A DNA stretch of 64,000 nt from positions 4,241,501 to 4,305,500 of the forward strand of contig PUFA01000143.1 in assembly GCA_003508835.1 (NCBI GenBank), in the 5' to 3' direction. Origin of the DNA: Eonycteris spelaea (taxonomy: Eukaryota; Chordata; Mammalia; Chiroptera; Pteropodidae). Under the pieces are notes generated by a model, which saw nothing but the letters and a program-made list of their open reading frames with translations, had not been told where the DNA came from and searched no databases. Of this stretch, positions 24,985 through 37,155 are shown piece by piece. Numbering within the stretch: position 1 is the first letter of the stretch; each line of letters begins with the position of its first letter. The position numbers and the translations under genes were made by a program.

Positions 24985-25190
24985 CAAGATTGCCTAAGTT
25001 TGGATCCTGGCTCTTCATTCATTAGTTAGGTGACTCTGGGAGATGTGCCATAGTTTCTTCATTTATAGAGGAGAATGAATAGTGATGCCTCTTTTTATAG
25101 TACTATTGTGATAATTCAGTAAAATCATGCATGTGCAGCACTTTGAACAGAGTAAGCATATAATACACTTTAGTTATTATAATAAAAAAT
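24985..25190 (+). repeat. MIR SINE
   Basis: A nearly full MIR on the plus strand. The core reads 'ggatcctggctcttcattcattagttaggtgactctggg', then the 'gtttcttcatttatagaggagaatgaatagtgatgcc' type block, and a 3' end with 'gcactttgaacagagtaagcatataatacac'. Confidence 0.8.
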
Positions 25191-25267
25191 AACTCCAACT
25201 TGCTCATTTATGTCTAAATGTGGTTAGAGATCCTTTGTGGCAAAGTGCTAAGAGTCTATCTTTTTCA

Positions 25268-25400
25268 TGAAGGATTCTTCATTCATTCATTTGACAAATG
25301 TCTACTGAGCATTTTTCATGTGCCAGAGATTGTTTTAGGCAATGGGCATTAGTAGTAAGAAAAAACAATGAAGTCTGTCCTCATGAAGATTGCATTCTAG
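25268..25400 (-). repeat. L2-like interspersed repeat
   Basis: The stretch starting 'attcattcatttgacaaatg' and continuing through 'gagcatttttcatgtgccag' to 'gaagattgcattctagcc' is the familiar old mammalian repeat seen in reverse complement at L2 3' ends. Subfamily is not resolvable by eye. Confidence 0.55.
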
Positions 25401-28022
25401 CCAGGGTATATATGGGACAAATTGGAAGTAAGCAAACATATGTCATATAGTATATAGATTATGGATAGTGTATTGGTATGGTAATGTGGAGAAAAACCAG
25501 AGTAAATGAAGCTTCTTTGGGGTGGTCTCATTTTAGGGTAAGAGAAACTAGCATACACCATAGAAACTCTCAAAGTCGAACTGGAGTTTGAGCCAGTCCT
25601 GGCTCCACTGTACAATATGTGTGTCTGAAGTTTTTAGAATTTGAAAGAATGTGACCCATAGCAATTTAGATTCTGTCATTCTAGTGCCTGTTTAAGCTCA
25701 TATCATTTACAGAAAAGACTTAAGCAGTTAGTGCCAAGCAAGTGAGTGGTTTTCTCCATACCCGGACCAATTACAGGAGAAGAATGACTGTTACAGGGCC
25801 TGTTGCAGTAATTTTGGCATACGTTTACATGCTAAGTAGCAGTATTGGACATAAACGTTTTGGTGGTGAAGAAACAATTTTTATTTTTTAAAGACACTCT
25901 CCAAAGTTACTGTGTTAAAAACTATGTTGCATTTTTTCTTGAAAATGTAAGTTTTTAATTTATGGCTTGTGAGACTGAACCTCCAATCAGGAGGTGTGCA
26001 GTTGCTTGCAGGAGATGCACACACGAGTTCTGCCTCATATTTGGTCTTGCTTATTACTTTTTTCTGGTTCCATGATGAGAATTTTTAGAAAAAATGGAAA
26101 ATAAGCAATTAAGAACTGGGAATTCTATTTTTATTTGACAGATCTGAAGCAGAAACAGTAAATCTTCCTGCTGAAGATGTTCAGTGTCCTTTGAATTTAT
26201 GTCAGGGAAGTGATAGCATTATCATGCAGTATTACTGCAACATTGATCTTAGAGTTTTTCATTGCCCTTGGCAGAAGGGAAAACACATGGAATTGAGAAT
26301 GAGGATTAGCTTGAGATTTGGAGGGTATCACAACAATTTGGGGCCTTGGTTTTCCATTTTAAAAAATAGGCCATCAGACTCTGTCTCAAAGTCTTCAGTT
26401 TCTAACTTTGGTGAATGCAAAGCTGAGAAAATGGAAAATGGCTGGTGAACATGAGATCTTGATCCAGCCAAAGTCGGAGGCTAGTAGTGAAGCCATCTAC
26501 TCCACATCTGAGGAAGCTGAATTCTCAAATTTTATTAAAACTGAGATGATGGTTTTGGAGAAAGCATAAAAAAATATGATCTCTGTGTAGATGGGAACTG
26601 TGAGTTAACCTAACTCTGGAGAGGGGTCCAGATGAAGTCCCCTTGTGGAAGCTGTGTTTCTCTGTGTAATAGGTGTTTTCCTGCTTGTGAGTGGCCAACT
26701 GACATTTATGTGCCTCTAAAACATTGCCTGATGGAGTTTCCTTTCACTCTATCCTAATTTTCATCACTTAGAAAGTGCCAGGCTCAATAGTCTTACCTAA
26801 TTTATTTCAAATGATTAAATATCATTTTTATAACATCAATAAAAAATTTAAACAAACTCTCTAATATAATACAAAACCGAACAAAAAATCCCACACTCCT
26901 TGAAGGTTTAAGGGGTTCAGAGCAGTAGAAAGAGGGATATTTTTGTATATGAAAATCAATTGGCATTTTTTCCCCCACTAGAAGCAACTCTGGGGGTGTA
27001 GCTCAGGCCAATCCACAGAAAGATGGCTGCAAAGAGGGGAAGTTGTGAGGGCTGACTAATGGCTCTTAGGACATCCCATTTAGGGAGACCAAGGCACACA
27101 TCTGGTGAAATTTATCTCGTATCTTATTAGGTTCACTTTGTGAGAGACCATACTACAGAGGTCAAGTGCAATTTTGGTAGCCATTTTTTTTTTAATTCAT
27201 GAAAGTAGATTTATTTTCAGCTTGAAATGATTTCTGACATTTTATAAATTCACCAAATGCCAGCCTGAGGGACTATGTACCATTTCCTGTTTGCTGAATG
27301 GCCTTTGGCTCTCTGCTGAGTATCTCAGGGTTAAACTTGAGATTGTCTCTGCTGGAAATATCATGGAGCTCTGTGTGTGGGTGCCCACAAAAGAGCCCCT
27401 TGCCTCCCTAGATTAGATCTTGCTTAGCAGTTACTGCTGGGCTGGTTCATGGGAACTCTTAGTGGGTGCAGCTTCCAGGGCTGCAGGCAACCAGTTAAGC
27501 ACCTATATGAACAGGATGCCTTTCCATGATGACTGGTGGCACTAAAAAGATATATGGTGCCTAGAGGGCACAAGCATACCTGAATATTAAATGTGTTTGA
27601 GTACATATGTTCTATATGTAACCTTAAACAATCAATTGTTGAAATTGATGAAAATGCCCTAAACTCTTGGAGATCCATTAGCAGGAAAACTATTTCTCTT
27701 TGGTATTAGTCTGGGCTTGAATATTGCTGAGAGTAGAGTCCCCTGTAGATTCTACAAGTTTGTCTACAAATGTAACTACTTTTTTGAAAGTTACCTTTTG
27801 TTAAATTTTCATTACCTAAATGATGGACAGTGGATGCCAATCCTCAAATAAATCCTGTCTTCACTGGCAAAGAACAGGGTTTCAGTCTCATTTTCCCAAG
27901 CAATTGTTCACATCAGTTACATTCAAAAGTGAAGATATGAGGAAACGGGGTATGGTCAGCCGTCAGTTCTTTTTAGTTACTTCGGGTTTTCTGAGTCTAT
28001 AAAGTCAGCCTGCCTAATTGGT
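25401..28022. other. Non-repetitive intergenic DNA
   Basis: About 2.6 kb without an L1 or a recognisable SINE. The open frames here are short and have no features I can identify. No convincing splice-bounded exon stood out. Confidence 0.35.
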
Positions 28023-28274
28023 TCACTTGGATTTCCAAATGGGTCTTCTTCTTTTGGCTTTTGCTCCTACAACAGGCTCATTCCTGAACTCTGAGTGTCT
28101 GGTGGGGCTGGCAGTTACAACTGGGTCCTCCTCTCCTCTCAGTTGACATGGGTCTAAAACATTTGAAAATTTTTTATTACATTTTTGGTCCTCATGATTC
28201 ATAGATGACACTTTCTTAACCTTTTGACGGTCCTGGTTATTTTTCCCAGGAGTGTCTGCTAATCCTGTAAGTTA
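28023..28274 (-). other. 84-codon open frame with protein-like composition
   Basis: On the minus strand a frame is open from just after a stop near 28275 to a TGA at 28023-28025. An internal ATG at 28211 gives 62 residues. The peptide is polar, has the look of real protein (RGEEDPVVTASPTRHSEF, then KAKRRRPIWKSK at the end) and includes a basic C-terminal cluster like a nuclear localisation signal. I do not recognise the family. It may be a last exon, a fossil of a retrocopied gene, or chance. Confidence 0.2.
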
Positions 28275-28914
28275 GTTTTTGACTCATTATTAAGGAACAG
28301 AAATGCAGGAACTAGTTCCTCAACACTGTGCTAAGCACAGGTGATAGTAGGGATCAGGTTATCATGGTTCCTGGTAAATTATTTTAATTCCTTTGCTGTC
28401 TCTGAGGAATTGTATTTGTTAAACCTTTGCAGTTACTGCTGGGAAACAGTGACTCATTTTGAGAACTAAGAGATTCTTACCAGACTGGATACCATAAAAG
28501 TGTTATAGCCAATATGGCCTCAGGCCTAAGCTCCTTAGGAGCTCCTGCCAATATCACAAGTCCTTTGAGCCCCTGGAGGCTCACCAACCATTGGACCTGG
28601 GCACAGAGATAATCTGTAGTGGTCAGCTGTGCTTTGCAGCAACCCACCAGGAGGAGACAGTTGCTGTGGTGAGGGACATGGGCCATACCCTCAGGTTTGG
28701 TTTGGAGCTAGAGGAAACCAGGCATCACAGGTATGGGCAGTAAGTCAGACAGACAGAAGGCAGAGAAGACTGGTGGTCATAATCTACCAGTGGTGACACA
28801 CTGACCTTGGTAAGGAACTGTTCATCTACATTAGCCTTCTTAGTCTCACCTGTAGATTACAGATAGTGGCTGTCCTCTCGCACACACTGGGGGAGGCTGC
28901 ATAAACAGAGGTCA
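28275..28914. other. Intergenic, no gene seen
   Basis: No gene or known repeat recognised in these 640 bases. Confidence 0.3.
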
Positions 28915-29075
28915 AAGGTGTGGATGTGAATCCTGTCTCTAAATATAGAGTAACATATAACTTTGGGCAGGTGACTTTACTGCCTTGGACTTTTGTTTCA
29001 GCATCTGTAAAAGAGAGATAATGAAGGATGCTATGAAGAGTAAGTGAAAAACAGAAGTGAAGCACTCAGCTGTTG
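28915..29075 (+). repeat. MIR SINE
   Basis: A plus-strand MIR with 'gtgaatcctgtctctaaat', 'gggcaggtgactttactgcc', 'tgtttcagcatctgtaaaagagagataatg' and 'gaagcactcagc' in the canonical order. Confidence 0.75.
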
Positions 29076-32000
29076 GCTGCCAATGCCTAACTACCCATAT
29101 TAAATAATAATCCTTATTTGCCTTATATGAAATTAGCATGGAGAATTTGACTTAGCAGTCAGCTGACAGCAAGAAAAGTAATCATGAAATAGCTTTTCAC
29201 AATGCATAAACATTACTGAGCAAGCAGTCTACAATTCTACAATTTCTGTTAAGCCAGTAATTGCTAACACCTGCAAAAGCATCATAATTAATAGGGTTTA
29301 CCTTGATTATCCGTGGGTAAAAATCAGCAATTGCTTGGAATGAGAGAAAAAATAGTGATTCACTGATTTGCCTTTTTGAGGGTTGTGCAAGATGAGCTCC
29401 AGACATCTGATTCACAGAGATGAGTCATTGAAAAGACACCTAGGGGGACCTGGGCCTCCATATGTGGTTACTTGCCTCACCATAATCGTTTCTTCTGTCC
29501 CTTCCTCCTTGGGTGCTCTTGCCCTCACTATGAAGAAGTGGTGGACATTCTCTCACTTCTTTAAATCAGGGCTGACATGTGAGTACTTTGACTACTTTTA
29601 AAGGGAAGCTAGGTTAGCTCGAGGCCTGGCCTATAAGACTGGTGGTTTTCCTCTTTATTTCTCTCTGAGCACTCTGTGGAAGAAACTAAGATAATCACAC
29701 TTCTGATGAAGCCTAAGGTAGTCACACAGAGAGGCCATGATCATGCCATCAGCCCAGCTATTCCAGTGTCTGGGCATGCTGTAAGGGAACTATCTGGAGC
29801 ATGCTGGCTCCACAGTCACCAAGTAGAGAGGAAATGAAGCCTGGTCTCAAGGTGAAGGTCAGGCTGTCCACTGGCTCTAGCCTATTTGGCTACATTCACT
29901 AAGACTCCCAATAGAGGCCAGCTGTTCCTCCACGTATGAAATTGCGCATGTGAAATGGCTGTTTTCAAGCCCCTAAGGTGTGGAGCAATAACCATGTGGA
30001 TGCTTCCCGCTCTACTAAGTCTTGTCCTTGCTCATATGAGAAACATCCCCAGTGACATGGTCTTAGACTACAGCCTGGTGTGGATCAGCACTGAACACTT
30101 TGTCCTCTTACTTTGGAAGGTCTGGGTCTTGACTCCAACTTGCTTCATGGGCAAGTGGTGAGACTATCATCAGGAGGGGTATGGCCATGGCTGCAGGCTT
30201 TTGCTAGGACAGAACAGATAGTTTTCCCCACCTCCTTCCGAATATTTTCAACATGCACAGATCAAGCCTTGAAGAGCATGTAACTTTCATCTTCTTTGGT
30301 CTTATTCTCCTTCCTGATTACTCCATCTTTGTTTGTGAGTAGTAAACTCCATGTTGGGCCTACACCAGCATATAATGGCCACAGGAAATGACCAATCACA
30401 AGACAAATGCCAGAAGAAATCAGGGTGGCCATGAACCACACATTTGAATTACTACCTTCTGAGCAACTCATAATTCATGACTTTTTTTTCTGTTTGCTTA
30501 TTTAGCCTGCTTTAGTGAGAGGGAAATATGGACAACGAGGAATAAAGAAATACAATAAAGTAACTATATTCATTTGATAGATTACTTAAAATCAAGTAGG
30601 TTGAGGCATGAAGGAAAATGATGTTATTCTTGTTTTAACTAGCCTGGAAACTTAAACTTTTGAATTTTTCAGATGTCTGGATATAAATCAGATTCCCAGA
30701 TTATCCACTGATTAATCCCCTGAAGAACTCGTGTATCCAGACCACCTGACATCCATTATTCAGACTACTGCACATTACCAGACCTCCTAGTGCCCATCCT
30801 TCAGACCATTCATCATTCAGGCTATCTGACATCTGACTGAAACTGTCTCAGAACAATTCAGATGTTAAGAATGCAGGATTGGTTCTTCTCAAAATGTACT
30901 TTTTACTATAAGAACTCTTAAGCTTTTCTTTCCTTCTTCAGAACACTGGTTATTGTCCAGCTGAGTTTCTGGTTTGAAAAATCCTAATACTTTGAATAAA
31001 TCTTTTATTACTTATTTCTAGTCAAAGCTCTTTAGACTCTTTTGAGTTTGTTTGACAATAACATGCTTAGGATAATAATTTCAATGCCACTGGCTAACAA
31101 ATGCATGTACATATACACAATGTACACCTACATGTCCACAATATGCAAAGCTTTCCCACATGCATGTGTTCACATACACATGTGAGGCCATGGGTCATCA
31201 TGTGAATAGACTTCAGTTAGAAACTAAAGGGTTTGTTGCATCACCTTGCTGCCAGGGGTTCTTTGGCAGGCACAGTAGTGCCAACAGCTCTCTTAGGGCT
31301 CCTTAGTGTAGACTCCATCAGACACCCACCATCCACTATCCAAGGCCTCTGCCATTCAAAGTCTTGTTTGGTCATATGTGCCAAAGCATGCAGTCTTTCT
31401 GGGAGCAGGATGAGTGTGCATTAAGCACTGGGTAAGTTAAGTTAATTGGTTTTCATATTTGACTTAACTTGTGTTTTTAGTAGCAGACTTTCAGAGCAAA
31501 CTTTACTGGTAACTTGGCTTATGGTTGGCCCCTGGTGGTGAACGAGGAAGAGTATTGACAAGCAGAAAGACTGCATGAGAGAGATTGCTGGTCTTACACC
31601 GAAGTTATGGAAACCTAGAGACCAAATTGAATTGCAGATTGTAAAATTTTAACTTGAACACTTGAACACATATTAATTGAACTCTAGGACTTATTATAGG
31701 TTTCAGGGTCTGGCTAATAAGTTGTCAAACAGGGCATGTTTTTTCTTGAGCAGTTAGAATTGCATTAGCCTGAAGTTAGAGAAATTCAACCAATTATTCT
31801 AAAATGGCATCTTTTTTTTTTTTTTTCCCCTCCAAGATGTCCAGAGAAGGCAGTCCTTTGCTCCTTAGGGCTTTCCTGTTCCACCATCATCAGTTGTGGT
31901 TTTGATTTCTAATTCCAAAAGATGCTGGCTTTATATCTAGATATCACTTCTATTATTGTAGGAAGGAAGGGCAAGAGCAAAGTTGACAGATGTCTACTTG

Positions 32001-32290
32001 CTGAATCATTTCCCTTTTAAAAGGAAACAATGGCTTTATTAGGCATGCTGCTGAGTAGAATTCCATTTATATCTTATTGACCAGGTCATGGCTATCCTAG
32101 CTATGAGATTTATTCAGTTGGTAAAGGAAAGAAGGTTAAAGATATGTGATTGATTCCAGCAAAGGCTACATACTATATTTTGTTTAAGTGAGGAAGCTAA
32201 TTTTTAAAAGGTGGCTATCTATATAATTTAATTTATCAATTAAAATAAAGTATGCAAAATATATTTTACAATATATATACATTAATATAT
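29076..32290. other. Non-repetitive intergenic DNA
   Basis: About 3.2 kb. I recognise no gene. Near 30715-30840 short motifs of the type 'cagacca..ctgacatc' and 'attcagactac' recur loosely, and an 'aataaa' lies near 30997, so a degraded LTR or similar element is possible but not supported. Confidence 0.3.
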
Positions 32291-32295
32291 GTGTT

Positions 32296-32306
32296 GCGCG
32301 CGCGCG
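32296..32306. repeat. (GC)n run
   Basis: Eleven alternating G and C bases lie in an AT-rich setting, just before TG- and TA-alternating DNA. Uninterrupted CpG runs are rare in methylated mammalian DNA. Confidence 0.9.
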
Positions 32307-32336
32307 TTTGTGTATGTTGTGTTGGTGTGTATGTAT

Positions 32337-32337
32337 G

Positions 32338-32396
<59 letters not shown>
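32337..32396. repeat. (TA)n microsatellite
   Basis: A nearly pure TA run of about 60 bases, the longest in the window. It follows directly after a mixed TG/TATG stretch and the GC run. Confidence 0.95.
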
Positions 32397-32397
<1 letters not shown>

Positions 32398-32797
32398 GTT
32401 TTTTTCTGTAGGACCTTCTATTAAGAGCTAGTGGCTAAAAATCTTTGCACACTTCCACCCAGGGAAGGAATGACAGGAAATGCACATTGGGAGTCAAGGG
32501 CTTTTCTTGATCTTGTCCATAATGAATAAGCAGTGCATGGCATGATATTGTTTTACACAGATATATGTGAGGTGTGTCCCTGGTCTACAGAGAAAAGGAA
32601 GTGGACCATGGCTTCTCCGAAACTGGAGAATTATTTATGCGGCTCTAAAAAACTACAAAATATAGCTATAAATTCATTTTTTCCCTTAGCACAATATAAA
32701 AACAAATATTATATAATTTAAAACAGATAATCTTGAATGGCCTTCCAATTTTCAGGTGATACTGTGTTAATATCTCAATGGATATGAAAACTGAGAT

Positions 32798-32835
32798 TTG
32801 GAAGGCAGCTATGCTCACCACTATACCACCAATGC
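32798..32835 (-). pseudogene. tRNA-Gly(TCC) 5'-half pseudogene
   Basis: Read on the minus strand, 38 bases from 32835 match the 5' half of nuclear tRNA-Gly(TCC) with one mismatch (an A for G at position 3). The match covers the acceptor 5' strand, D arm (TGGTATAGTGGTGAGCAT) and anticodon stem up to TCC and two further bases. It then stops sharply, so the 3' half is missing. The T-loop promoter (B box) is absent, so it is not a working gene. It is a tRNA-half retropseudogene or the head of a decayed tRNA-derived SINE. Confidence 0.75.
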
Positions 32836-32894
32836 CTGTTAAGATTCAGATTTGGGACATTTCAATGACTTCTTGTCATTTTTGGTCACAGTGA

Positions 32895-32960
32895 CCAGAT
32901 CGGATTTTGAACCCAGGTCTTTGGATTTTAAATTCATGCCCATATCTATCACAGCTGCTC
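32895..32960 (-). repeat. MIR fragment
   Basis: The stretch 'gattttgaacccaggtctttgg' to 'cacagctgctccc' matches the reverse complement of the tRNA-like head of MIR. It is about 60 bases from the tRNA-Gly half. Confidence 0.5.
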
Positions 32961-33329
32961 CCATTTTAATTTAATTGATTTTTTCCCTTGTTCTTTAATC
33001 TTTTTAGGATTGAGAAACTGGAATACTTTCTTTTCCTTGTTGAAAGAGGAAACGAATGACATTAATTAACTTCTCACTATTTATCCTGAGGAGAAGTCAC
33101 AAGAAGGTAGATTCCTTCCTTGTGCAGCCACAGCTTTCATGCTTTGTCTTGTCTTCACTAGGAACTGCTGCTGTCCTGGGGGCCACTCCCCTCAATGCTC
33201 CTGCCACCTCTGTCTTTACATGCTTCATTCCTTTTGAAAGAACCATTTATTATTTTAAAAATGACACCTAATTGTTAATAAAATTTATATATTTTCTGTG
33301 TATTACATATTTTTATATCTATCTAGAGA

Positions 33330-33655
33330 GAAGTTCAAATAACAAACAAATTGAGACATGATCTCATTGTTTAGAAATAATCACTGTTAATTTGTTAGTT
33401 TAATTATTCTAGAATCCTTCTGTGTATACTACAAATAAAAATATAGATAGATATTTATTACTTTATATATTTATATAATTTTATATTTTATTTGTGGCCT
33501 TATTACCAAGTTTTCATAAATATATGTCATGGACTTCTATCATAGCCAATAAACTAAACTCTATATCATTATTTTTTTAAGATTGGAAGAATTCCTTTGC
33601 ATATGTGTATCATCACTGTACTTAACCAGCCTTTTGTTAATAGACATATATATAT
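33330..33655 (-). mobile_element. Old L1 3'-end fragment
   Basis: Diverged minus-strand L1 3'UTR of an old (L1M-type) family. Landmarks are 'aataatcactgttaatttg', 'tagaatccttctgtgtata' and 'ttaaccagccttttgttaatagacat', in the order seen in such elements. Confidence 0.5.
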
Positions 33656-33673
33656 ATGTATATTGTGTCCTAT

Positions 33674-33703
33674 TAAAAGAAAAGAAAAGAAAAGAAAAAA
33701 AAA
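33674..33703. repeat. (AAAAG)n A-rich repeat
   Basis: Four AAAAG units followed by an A-run. It could be the tail of an unrecognised retroposon on the plus strand. Confidence 0.75.
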
Positions 33704-36700
33704 TCTAGGTGAGCCAGGTCTGTGACCTGGACTGTGCTCAGCCCAGCAAGTGGCAAGCAACATACCAGGAGTCTCAGTATTGAAGGTACTGGTACAGAGC
33801 CCAAAATGCTTAGCCTTTTGTGTTGCAAGTGTTTTGTGCAATGCATTGTACTCCAACTGAGCCTGATAAGATCAGATGAAGAAATACCGAGGGAGTACCA
33901 GACATCTGTAATCCATTTCTGTGATCCACAAGGCAGGTTTATCTCCTGCCTATGTCCAGACACCCATGATGGGATAATTAACTGCTCTCTTCGGCAATTC
34001 TTCCCTGCCTAGAACACTCTTCTTGTGAAAATAGCAATGTCTGCAAAGTAAGACTAGTGCAGGAAAAGTCCAAAGGCCTAATGATCCTTTCCTATGTCCC
34101 ACAGTGTTCAGGTGGAATTACCTATCATAGCTCCTGCAGGTCATAATCTGAGTGGATAAGGCACAGGCAGGCTGGCAAGACCACCTCTACACATCACAGT
34201 TTGGGTTTTCCTCACCTGCCAGGCCATGCTTTCCATTGCTCAAGACTAGTTTTCCTTATAGTTGATCCTGGCTTGCTTGTGAGTAGATCCGAGATTCTGG
34301 TTTGCCTTGTGGCTGGTCTTTTATCCCAATGGCAATGGATCCACCTTGCTCACTTGTAAACTGGAACAGCAAACTGTGGTTTACAAATGAGGGAAGGCAG
34401 AACAGCTGTTACCAGTAATAATAACGACATGATTGTTGAGACAAACATTTTCATGGTGATGCATGGGAACTAAATCCAAACCACATTGTTTAGCTTTTAC
34501 TCCAGTAAAGGGGAATGCCACATCCCCTAAGTAAATGGAAGAGATCATAGTTTAGAAAAATATGACATAGTTTAGAAAAGTTGAAAACTTAAAGCTGTAT
34601 CACACAGTAACATCCTTTAGAAGAAAACAATGGATACAAGGAGAGTGTGTTATATATTCCATGGCAGTTTATTAGTTTGGTGTTTTCCCTTGTCTGGAAA
34701 TGGAGCTGTGAGTCAGGGGTGCCTCAGGCAGGCAGTTTAAGGGAGCTGGGAATACTTTCAGTCACTGTTGGGAAAGGGACATATGTTGACAGACTTGAGT
34801 TATGCATCAGACTATAAGAACCCATTTTCATGTGTCTGCTTCCATTCTATGTTTGTTTAGAAAGTGACATCAAATGCTATACATGGAGCTGTGCGACCCT
34901 AATATTTACATGGTCCAGTTCCTATTTTTCTTCTGGACTGAAAAATCACTTGGAGTCTGTAACACTGTGCTTTGGAGTTTGATCTCACAGGGGCCAGAGC
35001 AAGCCTCTGGGGGAAGGGCCCAGAGTCATCTGACAAACAGAAAGAACAGAATTGAAGTGTACAGTGAAGGTTCTGCTTCACCCTCCCCTAGAAGCAGAGC
35101 ATGAAGCAAATGATAGAGCGAATGAATTTCAAAATGTTAGGACCATCTCTTGTTGGAGCGTGGGAGATGGTGGGAATGGTGTTCTGGGTAGAAAGAGGAG
35201 CCTGGTTGCCATCAGCAAGCATTTATATGTAAGCATTTTGGTAAATTTAAAGAGCTTTCAGAAGAAAGATCTGGATCCCCAAAATTCACTTAATTGTTGT
35301 CATTCCTTTTTCATTCTGGTAAAATTTTGATGTAATTTTAATTTGTACTTGTGTATTCTTTTTTCTTAAAGAAGGGCCCCAACTTGCAAAAGATCCTGTC
35401 TCCACAGACCTGGGACCTAGTAACTACAATTTTTGGCTAGTGTCATCCTTAAAATGCATATATTCAGGTGAGGCCAGTCCTCAGATAGCCCTTAATCCCT
35501 GCATGGTGCTGTCATCTGCTCTCTGGTTAGTGAGTTATCCAGCAGGGTGCCCACACACTGTAGATAGTAGCCAATATTTTGCAGGACAGAAGATGAACTC
35601 CTAGAAACTTCTCTTCCTAAGCCTCGTAAGGTGCTTTCCATTTTGGTAAAGCATTATCTTAGGAAAAGAAAGCTGATGGGGAAGCAGTGGAGTGCCCATG
35701 TATGCTTTCCACTCAGTGTGTTTGTGTCCTGGCACTTAGACTGTGGGCCAGCTACTGCAGTTAGCACCATGCTGTGGGGATGGGAGGGACACCACTAATT
35801 CCAGGACTTCCCATGTGGGAACAACCTTTGGCATCTGACGAGGAGGGAAGACTGCAAAGGGAAGTGAATGTTCACTAGCTATCAGAATTTGAAAGAACCT
35901 GAGATATCAATCTAGTTCAGTCTCTCATTTTACAGAATCAGAAAACAGATATGAGAGATCTATAAATGCCCTAGGCAGAGAAAGCTTTGAGCACGAGTGT
36001 GCCTCAGGAGACTAGTGGGGTGCTATAGCAGGGCCAGGTGCTAGCCAATGCTGGTCAACATGGCCTGTTCCTTCAAGGACACTGAACTTATCTATGAGAG
36101 CAAGCAACATGCCAACTTATTGTGGATTTAAGAATTTTGTCTAGCATGCAGAGGAGGGCATGATAACTTTTCTACTGTAATTGTGGAAACTACAGTGGCG
36201 CTAGTGTGTGTTGTAGCAGACCTTTCCTGTGGTTCGTTGTCAGATGGTTAAGTGGATGCTCTGAGAGTGAAGATAAAACAGGCCATGTATGGACAAAGTT
36301 GCCTTAGGTTTTGCCTATTTCTGCTATCTGAGCATCTAGAAGACTATAACTCTTGTCCTGCCTTCTTCTGTATCTGGTGCTGGTCAATAAGCAGACACAG
36401 TGGGGAAAACAGGAGCGGGGACTCAGCGCTGCCAGCATTTGGCCTTGGAAGCCACTGGTAAGACCCTTTCAAACGCTGCAGGACCTGGCTGCTCAGGCAC
36501 CTCATGCTTTCTCCATTTCTCCATCAGTAAATTAAGAAACCCTGCAGCCTGGTTCTTTAGTGGGTTCAAAGGCAGAAAATACAGCTTTTCTAGAAAGAGA
36601 ACATGTACATTTTTGTTTTATTTTATAATCCCTGATCCCTGTTCAAAGATTTAGACAGCCTGAAAAATCTGGCAGGGAAGTAGTGGCTTTGCTGACAGTG

Positions 36701-37155
36701 GCTCTGTTAAACTCTGTGGCCAGATGGCCTCATGAAACAGTGATTCCCTGCTTTTTAGGGCCCTGGTTTGCAAGCCTCATCTGAAAAAGCACCATTCCAT
36801 GCGTTGAGACTTGTATGAGGAACAAGAAGTCTTCCTCAATGTGACCCGGGAGATCATTCCATGTGACACCTCAAGGAATTGGGCTGAAGGGCAGGCAGAG
36901 CGCTTGCTGAGGATATGGCCTCTAAAGGATAGGGCATCATCCTCACACACCTGGAGCTGCTTTCAGAACCCAGCAGGGACTTTTTAAGGCACCTAGTCTG
37001 TAAAAAGTAGGACCCAAGAAAACACACACTTCTTTCACTTTGAGAAATAGTTTAGTGACTAATTTGGGAAACAAACAAATAAAAACAGCTCAATTTAAGT
37101 TAAAATATGTTTGTATGCTCCAAATATATTTTAAATATGTGCTGGGAACATAACA
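33704..37155. other. Non-repetitive intergenic DNA
   Basis: About 3.4 kb with no recognised gene. A weak old repeat with 'cctgagatatcaatctagtt' and 'ctctcattttacagaatcag' lies near 35890-35960. Other open frames are short and featureless. Confidence 0.3.

Noticed and set aside
30715..31030. LTR of an endogenous retrovirus
   Set aside because: An AATAAA and loosely repeated motifs are present, but I see no matching partner LTR, no primer-binding site and no retroviral gene nearby.
32798..32835. Functional tRNA-Gly gene
   Set aside because: The 3' half, including the T arm and B box, is absent.
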